Source of the DNA: an uncultured Bacillota bacterium | GTDB lineage: Bacteria; Bacillota; Dehalobacteriia; UBA7702 | Direction of reading: 5' to 3' | Length of the DNA: 44,302 nucleotides | Assembly (NCBI GenBank): GCA_902796855.1 | Contig: CADBQN010000033.1 | Coordinates: forward strand, 1 to 44,302 | Shown: positions 23,377 through 31,493 of the stretch, in pieces | Layout: every line of letters starts with the position of its first letter | Position numbering within the stretch: the first letter of the stretch is position 1 | The notes under the pieces: generated by a model | What the model was told of the DNA's origin: nothing | The model's database searches: none | What the model saw: only the letters and a program-made list of their open reading frames with translations | Program-made: the position numbers and the translations under genes

Positions 23377-23709
23377 AATTTCTTCCTGTTTGCTGTAATC
23401 GTCATGCTCATGCTCATGATCGTGATCGTGATAGCCGCAGCAACAGTGACCGTCATGATGGTGATGGTGGTGATGGTGGTGATGTTCGTGATGATGGATC
23501 TCTGAGGGATCTCTCTTTTTCAGCGGCGTCAGCGTGCCGTCAGCTTCCTGAATCAAAACGCTTTCCAGCGTCGCCCGGGTACCGGCGCGAAAGGCCTCGA
23601 TGTATTCCTGACGCAGAACCGTGCGTTCCGCCAGCTCCTCATCGGTCAGACCAACAGTTTTCGCCTTGCGGGCCAGTTCGTTGATGCGGTCGATTTTTGC
23701 TTTTTCCAT
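23365..23709 (-). CDS. DUF896 (YnzC-like) protein with His/Cys-rich C-terminal tail
   Basis: 114 residues. The first 68 or so match the DUF896/YnzC family: MEKAKIDRINELARKAKTVG, LTDEELAERTVLRQEYIEAF and RATLESV, a small helical-hairpin protein of Bacillota linked in Bacillus to the SOS-associated YneA-YneB-YnzC operon. The family is normally near 75-80 residues. Here a tail of about 35 residues (72-104) adds 19 His and three consecutive Cys (89-91), mixed with Asp and Glu. Such tails bind nickel, zinc or cobalt in other proteins such as SlyD and HypB. Metal storage or sensing is an inference. It is the last gene of its unit. Confidence 0.85.
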   Translation of the reverse strand: MEKAKIDRINELARKAKTVGLTDEELAERTVLRQEYIEAFRAGTRATLESVLIQEADGTLTPLKKRDPSEIHHHEHHHHHHHHHHDGHCCCGYHDHDHEHEHDDYSKQEEIPEQ

Positions 23710-23724
23710 GCTCTTCTCCGTTCA

Positions 23725-24525
23725 TTAAAATAAGTTATTATCGATTTCGTCCAGGATGTTCCGCCGGTCCTGGAACACCGGGATCATTTTGCGGATGTAA
23801 TGATCCGATTCCACATAGATTTCACAGCAGGAAAGCCCTTCCTCCTCGCCGCAGGCCGTCAGGACCGTTCCGTCCGGGGAAATGATCATCGAGCTGCCGC
23901 CGTAGGCGAGATTGTCCTTTCCGCAGCGGTTGACACCGATCACATAGACCTGGTTTTCAATGGCCCTCGCTTTGAGAAGCGACGTATAGTGATCGTTTCT
24001 GGCGGCGGGCCACTGGGCGGGAACGAAAATCACCGAGGCGTCCCGCAAAACGAGATTGCGGCAAAAAGCCGGAAAGCGCAGGTCATAGCAAAGCATCAGC
24101 CCAAAGGTGAGATCCCCCACCCGGGTCAGTCCCCATTCGTCCCCGGCCTTAAAATATGAAGACTCGTGGATCGCGTGGGAAAAGAGGTGCACCTTGCGGT
24201 ATTTATCAATCAGTTCCCCTTCTTTGCTGATGACGGGCATCGTGTTGTAGAACCCATCGTCGCGCCGTTCGGCGATGCTTCCGCCGATGATATTCACCTG
24301 ATGCTTTTTCGCGAGGTACTTTAAAAAGCGGACGGAGTCTCCTTTCAGCGTTTCCGCCTTTTCATCCAGATGTTCCAAATCATAGCCGATGTTCCACAGT
24401 TCGGGGAGAACGAGAAAATCGCACTGATCCGGCAGCTTTTCCGCCAGCCGCTGCAATGAGGCCTTGTTTTTCTCCCGTTCGCCGAAGGCAACATCCATCT
24501 GAGCCAAAGCGATATTCAGACGCAT
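23725..24525 (-). CDS. Nitrilase-superfamily carbon-nitrogen hydrolase
   Basis: 266 residues. The catalytic triad is visible as Glu42 (VLPELWN), Lys111 (DKYRKVHLF) and Cys146 (LMLCYDLRFP). The length and FNTMPVIS-like strand pattern fit the branch containing omega-amidase and YafV/MtnU-like enzymes, which hydrolyse short amides such as 2-oxoglutaramate or 2-oxosuccinamate. The exact substrate is not certain. It starts three bases after the dnaI-like stop and is probably cotranscribed with the DnaD/DnaI pair, with no obvious functional link. Confidence 0.9.
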   Translation of the reverse strand: MRLNIALAQMDVAFGEREKNKASLQRLAEKLPDQCDFLVLPELWNIGYDLEHLDEKAETLKGDSVRFLKYLAKKHQVNIIGGSIAERRDDGFYNTMPVISKEGELIDKYRKVHLFSHAIHESSYFKAGDEWGLTRVGDLTFGLMLCYDLRFPAFCRNLVLRDASVIFVPAQWPAARNDHYTSLLKARAIENQVYVIGVNRCGKDNLAYGGSSMIISPDGTVLTACGEEEGLSCCEIYVESDHYIRKMIPVFQDRRNILDEIDNNLF

Positions 24526-24527
24526 TT

Positions 24528-25316
24528 TTATCCCTTTCTGATCTCACGGATCCTCTTTTCCATTCTGATGTCCTTTGTGTTTTCCAAACGGAAAAAGCGG
24601 CAGGCTTCCATCAGCCGCGAATAAATGCGGGAACCGAGAAGTTCCTCGATATCGCGGCGTTCCAGGTTCGTCGTCACGATGGTCGGTTTCTCATAATTGA
24701 CACGGTAATTGAGGATTGCGAAAATGGTCTTGATCGACCAATCGGTGTAATTGTGCGCGCCGAGGTCGTCCAAAATCAGGACGGGAACGTGCTTCACCTC
24801 ATTCATCAGGTCGCTTTCGCTTTCCTCGGAATCATCGCCAAAGGACTCCCGCAGACGGTCGAGGAAATCGGGGACGACGGTAAAATCCACATCCACCCCG
24901 GCCTCGATCAGCGCGTTGGCGATGGCGGCGGCAAGGAACGTCTTGCCGCTGCCGACGGCGCCCTGGAACATCAGACCGCAGGGTTCCTTTCCGTCGATCA
25001 CGTCATCGACGAACCGCCGCGCCGCTTTCCGCGTCTCAGCGGCGTTGTCCCGAAAGGTCAGCTTGTTCGCGCCGCGGCTCTCGTCGCTGTAAAAGGAAAG
25101 GTCAAAACGGTCAAAGGTCTGTTTTAAAAGCCGCGGCGTGATGCCCGCCCGTTCTTTTCGCGCGGTCAGATGGGCCTCTTTCGCGCAGCGGCACGGGTAG
25201 GCGATTTCCCCGTCGAAGAGAACGCCCTGATCTTTGCAGATGGGACAGCGGTACGTCGCCGGAGCATCCGATTTTGAAAAAATCTGTTCCAAAGGAATCT
25301 CAGAAAACCTTTTCAT
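24528..25316 (-). CDS. DnaI/DnaC-like helicase loader ATPase
   Basis: 262 residues. An N-terminal zinc-binding motif has Cys24, Cys27, Cys42 and Cys44 (CPIC and CRC). The AAA+ domain carries Walker A GAVGSGKT (119-126) and Walker B LILDDLGA (about 180-187), then TTNLERRDIEELLGSRIYSR with sensor and Arg-finger features. It would load the replicative helicase at the origin or at restart sites. It overlaps the dnaD-like gene by one base (TGATG), which supports a replication role over an IstB-type transposition helper; no transposase is nearby. Confidence 0.9.
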   Translation of the reverse strand: MKRFSEIPLEQIFSKSDAPATYRCPICKDQGVLFDGEIAYPCRCAKEAHLTARKERAGITPRLLKQTFDRFDLSFYSDESRGANKLTFRDNAAETRKAARRFVDDVIDGKEPCGLMFQGAVGSGKTFLAAAIANALIEAGVDVDFTVVPDFLDRLRESFGDDSEESESDLMNEVKHVPVLILDDLGAHNYTDWSIKTIFAILNYRVNYEKPTIVTTNLERRDIEELLGSRIYSRLMEACRFFRLENTKDIRMEKRIREIRKG

Positions 25317-26044
25317 CAGAACACCTCATAAATATCATCCGTATAGATATCTTCCTTTTTCTGCTCGCCGCGGAAACTGCGCTGACCGCCGTTCGGAGCC
25401 GTCCTGCCGCCTCTGCGTTCCTTTTCCGCCTTTTCCATGGCTTCCAGCTCGGCGCAGGTGCGAATCCCCTGCCGCTGCCAGGAATCGAGAATCGCCTCGA
25501 TGTAGCGAAGGTTGTATTTTCCGAGCAGCACCGCCCGGGTCAGGCCGGCTTTGATCAGCTCCGCGGGGATCTTCCGTTTCTTATACCAATAGGAAATCTG
25601 TTCCCCCTCAATGGGCGAGAGCGGACGTCCCATTTCTTCCTCAAAGCGCTGATACAGATCGGCGAAAGCCTGATCAACCCGGCTCGTTTTGCGTTCTTTG
25701 CGGATCTTTTGTTCCGCTTTCACCGCTTCCCAGCTGTGGACTTCCAAAAACTTCTCAACGAGGCCGTCAAGAAGGATATCCCCTTCCCCGGATAAGCTCA
25801 AAAACCCTTTATCGATGAGGACGGGAACGAGGGTCATTACTTCCTCTTCGCTGTATACACTCTCCCTCGCCGTGTTTTTAAAGGTCAAAACAGACTTTTT
25901 ATTCTTCAGCCGGAGCAAAACGATGAGGAAAAGGGTTTCCGCCTCGGTGAGCCCCATATCGCGGTAATGATCCAACAGCGTATTGGGGACGGAAGAACCG
26001 TCGGTCAGAATATTCAAAAAGATCTTTTTATTTTCAGCGTTCAT
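25316..26044 (-). CDS. DnaD-domain replication initiation protein
   Basis: 242 residues. The N-terminal winged-helix part (about 20-110) includes LTEAETLFLIVLLRLK and SVYSEEEVMTLVPVLIDKGF. The C-terminal DnaD/DnaB-like domain has LYQRFEEEMGRPLSPIEGEQ and YIEAILDSWQRQGI, the YxxxI-W region used for DNA contact. It remodels origin DNA and helps the loader encoded next. A charged, flexible tail ends the protein. Confidence 0.9.
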   Translation of the reverse strand: MNAENKKIFLNILTDGSSVPNTLLDHYRDMGLTEAETLFLIVLLRLKNKKSVLTFKNTARESVYSEEEVMTLVPVLIDKGFLSLSGEGDILLDGLVEKFLEVHSWEAVKAEQKIRKERKTSRVDQAFADLYQRFEEEMGRPLSPIEGEQISYWYKKRKIPAELIKAGLTRAVLLGKYNLRYIEAILDSWQRQGIRTCAELEAMEKAEKERRGGRTAPNGGQRSFRGEQKKEDIYTDDIYEVF

Positions 26045-26097
26045 CGCAAAACCTCAACATCATACAAAGGACGAAAAGAGACACGCCTTATCGCGCC

Positions 26098-27546
26098 TTA
26101 TTTTTTCCAGAAAGCGGGCACAAAGACAATCAAAACCGTGTAAATTTCCATTCTGCCCAGCAGCATCAGCATACTGAGGATGATTTTCCCAGAGGAAGGC
26201 ACGAAGGCGTAATTCCCCGACGGCCCCAGCGCGCCCATGGCGACGCCGTTGTTGGAGATCGCCGCCATCGCGCCGGTCAGCGCCTCTTTAAAAGGCATGC
26301 CGCACATGGAGAGCAAAACGGAGCCGATAAAAGCGAGGATAAAGAAGAGCGACGCGAACTGCAGCACTTTCATAACGGTCTTTTCGTGGATCGGCCGCCC
26401 GTTGATGCGGATCTCCGTCAGCGCCCGTGGGTGGAGCATCCGGAAGAACTGCGATTTCAGGCTGCGGTAAGCGAGGACATACGTTCCGATCTTCAGCGAA
26501 CCCGAAGTCGAGGAATAGGAAGCGCCGATCATCATCAGGCAGAACATGATCATATACGACGTGGAAGGCCACAATTCATAATCCGTGGCGGAAAGTCCGC
26601 ATGTCGTGAGCTGAGAAACCGTCTGAAAGAGCGCCGTCCTCAGCGTCACGCCGGCGTCACCGCTCCGGTGAATCATCAGATCGATAAAGATCACGGCGGC
26701 GATAAACAGCGTAAAGAAGAGATAGACGCGGAATTCCTCATTCCGAAAGAGCGTCTTCGGGGAGCGAGAGGAAACAGTCTTATAGATCAGCGGGAAACTG
26801 ACCCCGCCGATGAACATAAAAATCATCACGACCCATTCCACATAAGCACTGTGGAACGCGGCGACGCTCTCGTTATACGAGGAAAAACCGCCGGTGGAGA
26901 TGGCACTGAAACCGTGGCAGACGGCGTCGGTCAGCGACATGCCCCCGGCCAGAAGCAAAAGAATCAAAGTCACGGACAATACGAGATAAATCAGCCAAAG
27001 CTTGATGGCCGAATCCTGCACTTTGGAGGAGATCTTCTCGTTAAAGGGGCCGGAAAGCTCCGCCCGGAGCATGGTCAGGCCGCCGGTATCCACCTGAGAA
27101 AGAATGGCGACAAAGAGCACGACGACCCCCAAGCCGCCGAGCCACTGGGTCATGGCGCGCCAAATGAGCAGCGAGTCGGGGACGGCCTCGATATCGCTGA
27201 GGGCGGTGCCGCCGGTGGTGGTAAAACCCGACATCGTCTCGAAAAAACAGGAGACGTAATCGGGAAAAACACCGCCGAAATAATAGGGCAGCGCCCCGAT
27301 GAAGGAGACGACCAGCCAGCTCAGAGTCACGATCAAAAAGCCCTCTTTGGCGCGGATATGGCCCCGTTCTTTCGTCAGGATGATCAATCCGGCGCCAAGG
27401 ACAGCGTAAATCAGCGTCGTCAGCAAAAGGCTCAGCGTCACGCCGTCAAGCCGGGCGGCGGACCAGATCAGCGGAACCAGCATGGCAAAAGCCACGATCA
27501 ATAAAATTTTCCCTAACGCGTTCAGAACGCATCTGAGTCGAATCAT
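26098..27546 (-). CDS. trkH: Potassium uptake channel subunit, TrkH/KtrB family
   Basis: 482 residues with many membrane helices. It contains the four pore-loop repeats of the SKT family, seen as SGFTTTGGTAL, GFSAISTGGFSS, VSQLTTCGLSA and AAISNNGVAMG. The selectivity glycines are present in each. It forms the membrane part of a potassium importer driven by ion gradients and gated by TrkA. Its ATG overlaps the trkA stop by four bases (27543-27546). Confidence 0.95.
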   Translation of the reverse strand: MIRLRCVLNALGKILLIVAFAMLVPLIWSAARLDGVTLSLLLTTLIYAVLGAGLIILTKERGHIRAKEGFLIVTLSWLVVSFIGALPYYFGGVFPDYVSCFFETMSGFTTTGGTALSDIEAVPDSLLIWRAMTQWLGGLGVVVLFVAILSQVDTGGLTMLRAELSGPFNEKISSKVQDSAIKLWLIYLVLSVTLILLLLAGGMSLTDAVCHGFSAISTGGFSSYNESVAAFHSAYVEWVVMIFMFIGGVSFPLIYKTVSSRSPKTLFRNEEFRVYLFFTLFIAAVIFIDLMIHRSGDAGVTLRTALFQTVSQLTTCGLSATDYELWPSTSYMIMFCLMMIGASYSSTSGSLKIGTYVLAYRSLKSQFFRMLHPRALTEIRINGRPIHEKTVMKVLQFASLFFILAFIGSVLLSMCGMPFKEALTGAMAAISNNGVAMGALGPSGNYAFVPSSGKIILSMLMLLGRMEIYTVLIVFVPAFWKK

Positions 27547-28892
27547 GATTTGCGATTCTCTTCAAAGAATTTTTCCACTTTTTTACTGGAATGAGGGAGT
27601 GTAATCACAAGGAGTTTGTCCCCGGGAAGAATGTAATCGTTCCCGCGGGGGATGATGACATCGCCGCCGCGGACAATGGAACCGAGGATGGCGTTTTCCG
27701 GGAAATCGAGATCCATCAGGGGAACGCCGAGGATCCCCGAACGCTCCGGCGCCATGATCTCCATGACGTGGGCGTTGGTATCGCCGATCAGCGTCAGCGA
27801 GAGCACATTGCTGTTGTGGAAATAGCGCAGGATATGCCCGGCGGCGAGGATTCGGGGGCTGATGCTCTGATCGATGCCGATGCTGTCGGAAATCGGCATG
27901 TAGTCGGACATTTTCAGCTGTACGATGGTACGGGAAGCTCCCAGCTCTTTGGCGATGACGGCGCTGAGGATATTGAAATTATCCTCGTCGGTCACGGCAA
28001 TGAAAGCGTCGGCTTCCTCGATGTTCTCGTCTTTCAGCAGCTGAATGTCGCTGGCGTTGCCGTGGATGATCAAGGCATCGTCCAGCGCGTCGGCCAGCTG
28101 CTTGCATTTTTCAAAATCCTCCTCAAAGATTTTGATATCCATATGCCGCTTTTCCAGATCGGAAGCGAGATAATAACTGATGGTATCACCGCCGGCGATG
28201 ATGACGTCGCGGATTTTCTTTTTGGAGTGACCGAAATCCTGCTCCACTTCGGGGATATAGTCCACCGGCGTAAAGAGAAAGAGACGGTCGCCGTCTTTGA
28301 TCATCTCATTCCCGTTGGGGATGATCATTCTGCCCTTACGGATGATGCCGACGATGAGATAGTGAAAATCCGTTTTGATCTCTTTCAGCAGTTTGCCGCA
28401 GACGGCAGTGGCGGGCTGGATCTTAAATTCCATGAGCAGGACGCGGCCTTCGTTGTAGAACTCAACGTTCACCGCGTCGGGATAATCGAGCATTTTGCTG
28501 ATCTGGGCGGCGGCGATGCGTTCTGGGTTGATCATCAAGTCGATACCCAGGGATTTTTTGACCGTTTCCGAATCGAGATCGGCGAATTCCGGGCTGCGTA
28601 CCCGGGCGATGGTCGTTTTGACGCCGTAGGATTTCGCGATAAAGCAGGCGACGATATTCAGTTCATCCCGTTCGGTAACGGCAAGAAGCATATCGGCGTG
28701 GTCGATCCCGGCCGCCATCAAAACCGACGTTGAGGTGCAGCTGCCGAGAACGGCGTTAACGTCGAGACGCTCCTCCACCGTATCGATGCGTCCCTCGTTG
28801 CGATCGACAACGGTTACGTCGTGATCATCGTTTGAAAGCATGTGAGCCAGGACAAAACCGACCTTGCCGGCGCCGACAATAATGATTTTCAT
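27543..28892 (-). CDS. trkA: Trk system potassium uptake regulatory protein
   Basis: 449 residues in two tandem halves, each an NAD-binding RCK domain followed by a TrkA_C domain. The first half has the intact nucleotide motif IIVGAGKVGFVLAHML and later VVDRNEGR. The second begins VIIAGGDTISYYLASDLEKR, with a less canonical glycine pattern. It is a cytosolic ring bound to TrkH that gates potassium flow by nucleotide binding. It lies 40 bases after the aminotransferase gene. Confidence 0.95.
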   Translation of the reverse strand: MKIIIVGAGKVGFVLAHMLSNDDHDVTVVDRNEGRIDTVEERLDVNAVLGSCTSTSVLMAAGIDHADMLLAVTERDELNIVACFIAKSYGVKTTIARVRSPEFADLDSETVKKSLGIDLMINPERIAAAQISKMLDYPDAVNVEFYNEGRVLLMEFKIQPATAVCGKLLKEIKTDFHYLIVGIIRKGRMIIPNGNEMIKDGDRLFLFTPVDYIPEVEQDFGHSKKKIRDVIIAGGDTISYYLASDLEKRHMDIKIFEEDFEKCKQLADALDDALIIHGNASDIQLLKDENIEEADAFIAVTDEDNFNILSAVIAKELGASRTIVQLKMSDYMPISDSIGIDQSISPRILAAGHILRYFHNSNVLSLTLIGDTNAHVMEIMAPERSGILGVPLMDLDFPENAILGSIVRGGDVIIPRGNDYILPGDKLLVITLPHSSKKVEKFFEENRKS

Positions 28893-28914
28893 CTCTCTAC
28901 TTCCCGATTATTTT

Positions 28915-28945
28915 AAGGAAGTGCTGAATGATTCAGTGTTTCCTT
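28915..28945 (-). other. Hairpin at the aminotransferase stop codon
   Basis: An inverted repeat covers 28915-28929 and 28931-28945 and overlaps the TGA of the aminotransferase. In minus-strand RNA the outer AAGGAA/TTCCTT and inner CTGAAT/ATTCAG helices form around a 3x3 internal loop; in plus-strand RNA three G-U pairs make it continuous. No T run follows in the gene direction, so it is not a standard terminator. Confidence 0.35.
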
Positions 28946-30111
28946 AATTGATTTACAAATATTTCAATGCGGTCAAAGGCCTCGACGATGTTTTTCATCG
29001 ACGTGGCGTAGGAGCAGCGCACAAATCCCTCGCCGCTTTCACCGAAAGCGGTCCCCGGGACAACGGCGACTTTCTGTTCGCGCAGCAGGCGCGTGGCGAA
29101 TTCATCGCTGCAGAGCCCGAATTTCTTTACCGAAGGAAAGACGTAAAACGCGCCTTCGGGCGTTACCATATCAATACCGATTTTTTTCACGCGGTCGACG
29201 ATATAACGGCGGCGGTGGTCATATTCCGCGCGCATTTTCTCAATTTCCTTGCGGCCGTTCCGAAAGGCCTCCACCGCGGCTTTCTGCCCCATGATCGGCG
29301 CGCAGAGGATCGTATACTGATGAATCTTTACCATCTCGGCGATAAAATCGGGGTGGCAGGCGATATAACCGACGCGCCAGCCCGTCATCGCGAAAGATTT
29401 TGATAACCCGCTGACGACGATGGTACGGTCTTTCATCCCGGGAATCGACGCCATGGAGACGGGCTCCTTCTCATACGTTAGCTCACAGTAGATTTCGTCG
29501 CTGATGACGATGAGATCATGTTTCTTCGCCACTTCTGCCAGGGCCGTCAGCTCTTTCCGACTCATCGCCGCCCCGGTGGGATTGTTGGGGAAACTTAAAA
29601 TCAGGACCTTGCTTTTCGGCGTGATTTTCGCCTCGATATCTGCCGGCGTCAGCCGAAACCCGTTTTCCTCCGTGGTCACAATGGGCACCGGCACACCGTG
29701 AGACATCAGCGTACAGGCCTGATACGAAACGTAGCAGGGCTCCGGAATCAGGACCTCATCGCCGGGAGAGATCAGGGCGCGGAGCGCCATGTCGATGGCC
29801 TCGCTGGCACCGACGGTAACAATGATATCCGTGGCCTCGTTATAGGACAGACCGAACCGGTCCTCAAGATACTTCACGATCTCATGCCGGAGCTCGGGCA
29901 GACCGTAGTTGGAGGTATACATCGTATAGCCGCGTTCCAGAGAATAGACGCAGGCTTCCCGGATCGTCCAGGGCGAAACAAAGTCCGGTTCGCCGACGCC
30001 GAGGGAAATGATATCCTTGGAACCGGCGCAGAGATCGAAAAACTTGCGGATCCCCGACGGACGAACTGCCCGGATACTGTCATTGATATAATGGCTGGGA
30101 TCAAAAGTCAT
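28933..30111 (-). CDS. Class I/II pyridoxal-phosphate aminotransferase
   Basis: 392 residues. Fold type I transaminase: SLGVGEPDF near the N-terminus, Asn177 in NNPTG, Asp205 in ISDEIYCEL, the cofactor Lys238 in SGLSKSFAMTGWRVGY, and the C-terminal arginine in FVRCSYA. This is the branch of aspartate, aromatic and PatA-like aminotransferases that move amino groups to 2-oxo acids. Amino acid preference cannot be read. Its ATG overlaps the Lrp-type regulator stop by four bases, so the regulator probably controls it directly. Confidence 0.92.
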   Translation of the reverse strand: MTFDPSHYINDSIRAVRPSGIRKFFDLCAGSKDIISLGVGEPDFVSPWTIREACVYSLERGYTMYTSNYGLPELRHEIVKYLEDRFGLSYNEATDIIVTVGASEAIDMALRALISPGDEVLIPEPCYVSYQACTLMSHGVPVPIVTTEENGFRLTPADIEAKITPKSKVLILSFPNNPTGAAMSRKELTALAEVAKKHDLIVISDEIYCELTYEKEPVSMASIPGMKDRTIVVSGLSKSFAMTGWRVGYIACHPDFIAEMVKIHQYTILCAPIMGQKAAVEAFRNGRKEIEKMRAEYDHRRRYIVDRVKKIGIDMVTPEGAFYVFPSVKKFGLCSDEFATRLLREQKVAVVPGTAFGESGEGFVRCSYATSMKNIVEAFDRIEIFVNQLRKH

Positions 30112-30617
30112 AACGTCACCACCTGTCTGTGATCACCGTCTTCCTCTCCGTAGATAACTTCGTTTTCTTTATATTTTTTCAGCACAAAATTCGTCCAGGT
30201 ACTCTTTACGCCGTCGATGGTAGCGAGTTTCCCGGAGACAAAATTGGAAACGGCCATCATCGTCGGCGCTTCCACCATCACGGCGAAGTCGAATTTGCCC
30301 GAAACGAGAAGCAGCGATTTCACTTCGGGGAAGCGGCAGATGCGGCGGGCGATGTCGTCAAAACCCACTTCCCTCTGAGGCTGAACCTGCACGTCGATGC
30401 GGGCGTAGACCGTGGCTTCTTTGTTGATCTTTTCCCAGTCGATGATCGTCGTATATTTCATGATCACACGTTCTTCTTCCATTTTCGCGATGAGACGATC
30501 GACGGTCTCACGGTCGCAGCCCACCATCGCCGCGACGGTATCACGATCGATGCGGCTGTTTTCGGAAAGGATCGTCAATATTTCCATTTTGATATCTTTT
30601 GTCATCGTTAAATCCAT
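30108..30617 (-). CDS. Lrp/AsnC family transcriptional regulator
   Basis: 169 residues. The N-terminal helix-turn-helix spans roughly residues 10-60 (ILSENSRIDRDTVAAMVGCD then ETVDRLIAKMEEERVI), and the C-terminal RAM domain that binds amino acids follows (VYARIDVQVQP, VKSLLLVSGKFDFAVMVE, GVKSTWTNFVLKKYK). Proteins of this family sense an amino acid and regulate its metabolism. Coupling by ATGA to an aminotransferase makes the local operon the likely target. Start is uncertain between 30617 and an in-frame ATG at 30605. A structured leader precedes it. Confidence 0.92.
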   Translation of the reverse strand: MDLTMTKDIKMEILTILSENSRIDRDTVAAMVGCDRETVDRLIAKMEEERVIMKYTTIIDWEKINKEATVYARIDVQVQPQREVGFDDIARRICRFPEVKSLLLVSGKFDFAVMVEAPTMMAVSNFVSGKLATIDGVKSTWTNFVLKKYKENEVIYGEEDGDHRQVVTL

Positions 30618-30641
30618 CCATTTCTTTTTTAATTATTATAT

Positions 30642-30699
30642 AAAAAAATCCGAGTCGCCGCGATTTCGGCGGGGAACCTCCCTCAGGCCGCATCGCGGC
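30642..30699 (-). terminator. Possible attenuator in the lrp leader
   Basis: GCCGCGAT pairs with ATCGCGGC (outer stem), with inner GCGG/CCGC and GGGA/TCCC pairs. The T tract lies about eight bases beyond the outer stem, farther than in standard terminators, so its activity is uncertain. Confidence 0.4.
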
Positions 30700-30894
30700 A
30701 TGGTGCGGAGGCAAAGAAAAAATCAAATTGTATCGACTGAGTGCAATTGAACCGCATAAGAAACGCCTCACATTCATAAAGTGTGATTTGGATAATATTA
30801 TAGCATACCCGGCGAAAAAAAACCATCATTTTACAAAAAGAAATCAATCCTCCGTAAAAATAACGAAAAAGCGGATCTGCGGGACAAAATACAT

Positions 30895-30919
30895 GAAAAA
30901 AATCCCGGCGCACCGGGAT
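30895..30919 (-). terminator. Intrinsic terminator after the SLOG/DUF1273-like gene
   Basis: ATCCCGG and CCGGGAT form a perfect 7-bp stem (30913-30919 with 30902-30908) with a four-base loop, followed on the minus strand by TTTTTT, eight bases after the stop codon. Confidence 0.9.
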
Positions 30920-30926
30920 CCTCGTT

Positions 30927-31418
30927 TCATTCCTCTTTTCGGTAAAGTCTTAAATCGGGAACGACCCGCCAGGGCTTCATTTCCGATCTCAGCATGGGCT
31001 TCTTCGTTTTCGCGGCCCAGAACTCCGTTTCACCGTCACGGCCCAGCAAAAAAACGATGTCGGAACGGTCCATCATCATGATGTTGCGCTGGAACCGCAT
31101 CTCCCCGCCGTGAAAGGGATGCAGAATCCATTCCTCGTCACAGCGGGAAATCAGGCGGAAAAGCTGTTCGCGTTCGTTTTCCCGCCAGCCGCTCGATTCT
31201 TCCTCATGGATGAACACACCGCCCACAAAAAGCCCGGGGAAATCCTCCTTTTGCTTCAAAATGAAGTCCAGGGCGGAAAGCTCCGCCCCGCGGTGCACGC
31301 CGGCAATGATTTTTTTCACGCCGAAATCGTAATACAGCGATTTCAGCAGAGAAGCAAGGAACATCTGATCGGGAATCCTTCGCTGATCGGCCCCGGCGAT
31401 GACGGCACAAGTTTTCAT
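30927..31418 (-). CDS. SLOG-superfamily protein resembling YpsA/DUF1273
   Basis: 163 residues. The pattern fits a small Rossmann-like SLOG protein: a first strand (CAVIAGA), a glycine loop with acidic residue (IIAGVHRGAELSALDFIL), a third strand (LFVGGVFIHEEE) followed by NEREQLFRLISRCDEEWIL, and RFQRNIMMMDRSDIVFLL, which is the region conserved in DUF1273/YpsA proteins. YpsA in Bacillus affects cell division, and SLOG proteins bind nucleotides or their derivatives; a role here is inferred only. The typical GHR signature is altered to GADQRR. It follows mutS2 with a gap of 75 bases and has its own terminator. Confidence 0.6.
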   Translation of the reverse strand: MKTCAVIAGADQRRIPDQMFLASLLKSLYYDFGVKKIIAGVHRGAELSALDFILKQKEDFPGLFVGGVFIHEEESSGWRENEREQLFRLISRCDEEWILHPFHGGEMRFQRNIMMMDRSDIVFLLGRDGETEFWAAKTKKPMLRSEMKPWRVVPDLRLYRKEE

Positions 31419-31493
31419 CAGTACCTCTGTGTCGTAAGAAATGCTGATTCTATCTTATGCAGTTTCACCTCAAAATAAACGGGGAAAAGCGGC

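Larger units (their letters stand above)
30618..30926 (-). promoter_or_regulatory. Intergenic stretch: structured leader of the lrp-aminotransferase operon and upstream terminator
   Basis: On the minus strand an extended -10 (TGCTATAAT, TATAAT at 30802-30797) with no good -35 box begins a leader of about 170 bases. The RNA can form GAGGC/GCCTC and TCAATTG/CAATTTGA helices and then a strong nested hairpin: 30692-30699 pairs with 30657-30664 as eight GC-rich pairs, enclosing GCGG/CCGC and GGGA/TCCC. Seven T (30648-30642) follow after about eight bases. This looks like a regulated leader, but it matches no riboswitch class I can name. The terminator of the next gene lies at 30895-30919. Confidence 0.45.

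Noticed and set aside
24528-25316. IstB-type transposition helper instead of helicase loader
   Set aside because: No transposase or inverted repeats nearby; overlap with a DnaD gene favours a replication role.
26084-26100. Direct repeat cgcctta-tcg-cgcctta upstream of trkH end
   Set aside because: Two seven-base copies only, no inverted pairing or T run; likely chance.
30670-30690. T-box element in the lrp leader (AGGGAGGTTCCCCG resembles AGGGTGGTACCGCG)
   Set aside because: The UGG needed to pair with the tRNA end is changed, no specifier loop or AG box is seen, and the genes are not typical T-box targets.
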